NCBI GenBank assembly: GCA_964405375.1
Contig: CAYONQ010000096.1
Span: 1 to 8,532, forward strand
DNA length: 8,532 bases
Direction of reading: 5' to 3'
Origin: CAYONQ01 sp964405375
GTDB lineage: Bacteria; Planctomycetota; Phycisphaerae; Sedimentisphaerales; Anaerobacaceae
Shown piece after piece: positions 4,956 through 8,532 of the stretch. Numbering within the stretch: position 1 is the first letter of the stretch; each line of letters opens with the position of its first letter. The position numbers and the translations under genes were made by a program. The notes under the pieces were generated by a model that saw only the letters and a list, made by a program, of their open reading frames with translations, did no database searches and had not been told where the DNA came from.

Positions 4956-7900
4956 TCAATAAATTGTCACATCCTGTGTCGCTAAGTCAAGGTCAACGCT
5001 TATTGTCCCGCTGGCTGTGGTTATGGTCAGTTCAATGTCTGTCCCGACAATCGATGAATAATCAATCGTGCAGGCAGGGTCGGTGCTTCGCCTCGGGTGC
5101 AGAACCGTTACCAGCAGGTCTGAGCCCGTGCTGTCGAAACCGGCCAGTATGTAAGTTCCGCTGACGCTCGTGCTGATGGATTGAGTATGCACGAAATGGG
5201 TATCCATCCGCACATCGCTGTTTGAGACGGTGTAGTAATCGCCGCTTCCGCTGGCGGAACCCTCGTAGCGCATTCGCCACTGGTAATAACCCGAAGCGGT
5301 TGAGTTAGACCCAAGCTCATCAACAATCACGATAATGTCCGGCTTGATATAGATAAAGTGTCGCAGGAATTTCGTCAGGTCGCCGCCGTTGTCATAATGC
5401 TCACGATAGATGTTCTCAGCGTCGCCGATGATGTAATCATATTCCGTCGTGCTCTCGGCCTTGATTATGGCGCTGGTCGCCCCTGCGTTGAATACCTCAT
5501 CTCTGTCAAACCAGCTCGAGCCGCTGGTGTAGGTATCACCAAGCTGGCCGGACGCATTGATGCCGCCGGTTCCTACGAGCATAGTACTTTGATAGTATGT
5601 CCATTTTGGTTTTGAGTAGCCGTCGTCGGTTGCCAGCCGCTTCCCGTAAGCATAGACGTTGAAATGCTGCACATCCGGGTGGCCGTGCCCCCCGTTCAAT
5701 TGCTGAAAGCTTGTCATCTCATCGTATAAGGCCTGAACGGCATGACCGTGGAATGGCCCGCACTTAAAGCCCACCATAACCGCATCCGCATCCCAGCCGC
5801 TCCGGCTCGTAATCCAGCCGGTACTCTCAAAGTGCCTGTATGTTGGCAGATTGCCGGCGCTGGGCGTAGTGGAAGCAATCGTATCGTCATACCATAACAG
5901 ACATGACCAGCCCATCCTGTCGCCGGTTCCTATTGTTCTATCGAACATCTCCAGAGCCAGCCACTGGAAATATGGGTCGTTGTACTCGCTGGCAACGTTA
6001 AACATCTGATAAACAGGACCGTGGCTGCCGTAGGTATAGCTTGAGGTGTCTCCGTACCGCATAACATTGTCGCCGGAGCTAAAGTCAGGCAGGTTGGAGT
6101 AGAGAATGAAGCTGCCGATGTTTCTCAGCCATTCGCTTTCTGCGTAAAAATCTCTTCCCAGAAGTTGTTTTGCCATTTTATCGAAGTGCATCTGAAATTC
6201 CGTCTTTAACCCGTAGTATTGATGTCCCTCCGTGCAGCCGCCGTCGTTGCCGCACACTCTAAAAGCCGCATCGAAGATATTGTATGCCTTCCTTAACCAG
6301 ACCTCGGCGCCTGCAACATCACCATAAAGGGCAAATCCCGCAGCAGCCAGCCCGCCGTATTCCACCTGGCAGTGGTTTGCAAGATACATATCATTATGCT
6401 GCGGGGTGACGACGTTTGCCATCCGGTTCGCAAAATAAGTTAACCCTCTGGTTCCTGACGACCCGTTTAGTATCGTATTCCGCTGTGTGGGCGTCATATC
6501 GTTGTACAGCCAGTCGTAGGCCAGTGACACTCCCATAAGACAGTGACCGGCGCCCAAGCTGCGGTCACCGTCCCACTCCGAATAGTTACACACCGTTGTC
6601 AGCCAGCTTACCGCCTTATTTAAATACGCCGTGTTATCCGTCATCAGATACGCCATAGCCAGCCACGGAGGAACGTCGCCGTCGCTGCGGGTGTCGCTTT
6701 CGCTGCCGGGATTATTTCTCGGATTGGAACTGAGATAGCCGTCCGCCTTGCCCTTAATAACAAGCCAGATATCATTGTACATTCCGGAAGTGATTTTGGA
6801 TTTTAGGTCGTTTACATCCGCCTGTGTTAATAACAGACGCGGGTGCGCACCGTTAGTGGTAATAAAGTCATCAAAGTGGTCCAATCTGTCGGGACTGTCC
6901 CACGGCTGAGCTATTACATAGCTCCATTTCACATCATCCACATCCGGGAAAACCGATGTCGTAAAGCTCCACACATCACCGGTTGTCGTGCCGCCGGCGT
7001 TCTTCTCGTCAATCCGCCAGTAGTACGTAACCCCCTCGGCCATAGCACTGGCCTTAAAGGTCGTACTTATCTGGTTGCCCTGGAGCTCGCTCGCATCCGG
7101 CGTAGAATCCGTCCCGAAGTACACATCCCGGCTGGTCGCATCAGAACCGGCCTTCCAGCTCAGATAGGCGGTTGTGGTTCTTATATCTGCCGCTCCGTCC
7201 GACGGATAGGGAATGCCGGCCTGGCCGGGGCCTGCTGGTGCTATTCCTGTTGTGAAGCTCCAGATGTTACCCGGTGTTGTGCCGCCGGCGTTCTTCTCGT
7301 CAATACGCCAGTAGTAAGTCGTGCTGACATCCATAATGCCAGGGTCAAAGGTAGTGCCTGGCTGATTGCTCTGAAACTCACTTGCATCCGGCGTCGGATC
7401 CGTCCCGAAATACACATCATGGCTGGTCGCACCGCTACCCGCCGTCCAGCTAAGATTGGCGCTTATACTCACATCGGTCGCCGTATCCGACGGACTGGGA
7501 CTGCTGGCCTGGCCCGGCGGAGCCGGCACCGACTCCGTCGTAAAGCTCCAGATGTTACCCGTTGTTGTGCCGCTGGCGTTCTTCTCGTCAATCCGCCAGT
7601 AGTAGGTCGTACTGTAGCTCATAGCCCCGGGGTCGAAGGTAGTGCCCGGCTGATTGCCCTGAAACTCACCTGAATCCGGTGTAGAATCCGTGCCGAAGTA
7701 CACATCGTGCGAGACCGCCCCGTACCCCGGCGACCAGCTAAGGATAACATTCGGGTTCACACCTACACCTTCATCAGCAGGATGGGGGTCAAATGCCTTG
7801 TAACCCAATCCCGCCTGATAAAGCTGCTCGATTTCCTCATCAGTCAAAGTACGGTCGTAAATCCGCACATCGTCCATTTTGCCGTTAAACCAACCAACCG

Positions 7901-8532
7901 CATTCTTTTTAACGCCTATTCTTACGGGCTCATCATTAAGTATGCCAAAGGTCGCAGTTTGTGCGGTGGTTCCCGCCGGAGAACCGTCTATATAGAACTC
8001 GACGGTGCCCCCTTCAACCAAAGTAACAGCCGCATGGTCCCAGTCTCCGGCACCCACAGTAGTAGTTGATTCATAATACACAAAGTCAGTACCTGTACTG
8101 GTTTGATGTACCAACCTCAACTTACCGCCTGCGACCATCATGAATAAATAATTTCCCGGAAAGTTATCTGCCGCCACACCGCTGGGCTGTTTGCCCGCAA
8201 TAGTAACAGCGGCGGCGGTGCTATTCAGCTTCACCCAGGCGGCAATAGTGATGTTGCTATCGACGTCAAGACTGTCATCGGTATCCGGAACATTAACGTA
8301 ATCACCATCAGCATCGAAATCAAGTGCGTAGATTCCCTCCATACCGGCGACCCAGTTGGGGTCACCATAGAGCGTGCCGTCGTTGTCGTTGCCGCTCGAA
8401 TCGTAGGCGATGCTGCCGGAACCCTCTTCAAACCTCCACCAGCCGACAAGACCAAGATTGGGGTCAAACTCAGCCCACGTCGTAAAGCTCCACACAACAC
8501 CGGTCGTTGTGCCGTAGGCATTCTTCTCATCT
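4956..8532 (-). CDS. Modular secreted-type protein: FN3/Ig-like repeats, LamG domain and heparinase II/III-like lyase (5' end missing)
   Basis: 1191 residues are visible, and the frame stays open through the right edge. The first visible residues, DEKNAYGTTTGVVWSFTT, are the end of a repeat unit, so the GTG at 8493-8495 is internal and not a start. Numbering from the first complete codon: partial repeat 1-18; LamG/concanavalin-type domain about 26-245 (LVGWWRFEEGSG, closing with MDDVRIYDRTLTDEEI); three FN3-like repeats about 246-332, 337-428 and 433-525; linker; heparinase II/III-like domain about 557-1191. The last carries Asn719-His720, Glu768-to-Tyr773 (EGHQYY) and HGHPDVQHF at 949-957. 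His1058 in a KPDIIVIVDE-type strand may complete a zinc site as in heparinase II. Such enzymes cleave uronic-acid polysaccharides by beta-elimination, probably outside the cell here; substrate unknown. Signal peptide and further domains lie off the window. Confidence 0.9.
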   Translation of the reverse strand, partial: DEKNAYGTTTGVVWSFTTWAEFDPNLGLVGWWRFEEGSGSIAYDSSGNDNDGTLYGDPNWVAGMEGIYALDFDADGDYVNVPDTDDSLDVDSNITIAAWVKLNSTAAAVTIAGKQPSGVAADNFPGNYLFMMVAGGKLRLVHQTSTGTDFVYYESTTTVGAGDWDHAAVTLVEGGTVEFYIDGSPAGTTAQTATFGILNDEPVRIGVKKNAVGWFNGKMDDVRIYDRTLTDEEIEQLYQAGLGYKAFDPHPADEGVGVNPNVILSWSPGYGAVSHDVYFGTDSTPDSGEFQGNQPGTTFDPGAMSYSTTYYWRIDEKNASGTTTGNIWSFTTESVPAPPGQASSPSPSDTATDVSISANLSWTAGSGATSHDVYFGTDPTPDASEFQSNQPGTTFDPGIMDVSTTYYWRIDEKNAGGTTPGNIWSFTTGIAPAGPGQAGIPYPSDGAADIRTTTAYLSWKAGSDATSRDVYFGTDSTPDASELQGNQISTTFKASAMAEGVTYYWRIDEKNAGGTTTGDVWSFTTSVFPDVDDVKWSYVIAQPWDSPDRLDHFDDFITTNGAHPRLLLTQADVNDLKSKITSGMYNDIWLVIKGKADGYLSSNPRNNPGSESDTRSDGDVPPWLAMAYLMTDNTAYLNKAVSWLTTVCNYSEWDGDRSLGAGHCLMGVSLAYDWLYNDMTPTQRNTILNGSSGTRGLTYFANRMANVVTPQHNDMYLANHCQVEYGGLAAAGFALYGDVAGAEVWLRKAYNIFDAAFRVCGNDGGCTEGHQYYGLKTEFQMHFDKMAKQLLGRDFYAESEWLRNIGSFILYSNLPDFSSGDNVMRYGDTSSYTYGSHGPVYQMFNVASEYNDPYFQWLALEMFDRTIGTGDRMGWSCLLWYDDTIASTTPSAGNLPTYRHFESTGWITSRSGWDADAVMVGFKCGPFHGHAVQALYDEMTSFQQLNGGHGHPDVQHFNVYAYGKRLATDDGYSKPKWTYYQSTMLVGTGGINASGQLGDTYTSGSSWFDRDEVFNAGATSAIIKAESTTEYDYIIGDAENIYREHYDNGGDLTKFLRHFIYIKPDIIVIVDELGSNSTASGYYQWRMRYEGSASGSGDYYTVSNSDVRMDTHFVHTQSISTSVSGTYILAGFDSTGSDLLVTVLHPRRSTDPACTIDYSSIVGTDIELTITTASGTISVDLDLATQDVTIY
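6957..7796 (-). repeat. Three tandem FN3/Ig-like coding repeats
   Basis: Units at about 7536-7796, 7248-7523 and 6957-7235 each encode about 87-93 residues with shared landmarks: LSW near the start, DVYFGTD in the middle, then YYWRIDEKNA and WSFTT at the end. A fourth unit is cut by the right edge (tail at 8478-8532), with the LamG domain between it and the others. DNA identity is highest over the DEKNA-to-WSFTT segment. The units probably act as spacers or binding modules holding the lyase away from a surface. Confidence 0.85.

Noticed and set aside
6843..7673. Long plus-strand open frame (276 codons) opposite the FN3-like repeats
   Set aside because: It is antisense to clearly coding repeats. 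Its own translation is only a repetitive Arg/Ala-rich mirror of them, with no recognisable family.
8493..8495. GTG as the start of the lyase gene
   Set aside because: The frame continues upstream with DEKNAYGTTTGV, the same repeat sequence found elsewhere in the protein, so the codon is an internal valine.

Overview
The window looks like part of a Planctomycetota chromosome, probably class Phycisphaerae (inference, no marker gene is present). The clues are secreted-type proteins built from repeats containing DVYFGTD and YYWRIDEKN next to a LamG domain and a heparinase-type lyase, and an NRAMP-like transporter and STAS protein of a style I associate with this phylum. Every gene I can support lies on the minus strand, so the story reads from the right end to the left.

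Right block (4956-8532): the 3' part of a very large modular gene. Its frame stays open through the right edge, so its start is outside the window. Visible in order are the tail of one fibronectin-III/Ig-like repeat, a LamG-type lectin fold, three more of the same repeats, a linker and a complete heparinase II/III-like domain. A strong intrinsic terminator (4851-4902) closes it.

Middle block (4228-4955): a lone STAS-domain protein of the anti-sigma-factor-antagonist type (4401-4736) with a good ribosome binding site, followed by a tRNA-Cys(GCA) gene (4154-4227) with its own plausible promoter.

Left block (1-4066): a compact operon behind a good sigma-70-type promoter (TTGCCA - 17 nt - TAGAAT, 4038-4066). 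It encodes, in order, an NRAMP-fold transporter lacking the usual metal-binding motifs, a UroD/MtaA-type zinc methyltransferase-like protein, a macrodomain protein and an MDR-family zinc alcohol dehydrogenase. The junctions are very tight: a 1-nt TAATG overlap, a 15-nt gap and a 4-nt ATGA overlap. An 18-nt gap then leads to the probable start codon of a fifth gene cut by the left edge.

The operon is the most unusual part. A transporter with an altered ion site is translationally coupled to a methylcobamide-type methyltransferase fold, with an ADP-ribose-binding protein and a dehydrogenase behind them. A plausible reading is uptake and processing of a small, possibly methylated, organic compound, with partner genes beyond the left edge; this is a hypothesis. 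No mobile elements, CRISPR arrays or rRNA genes are visible, and no gene-free stretch exceeds 300 bases.
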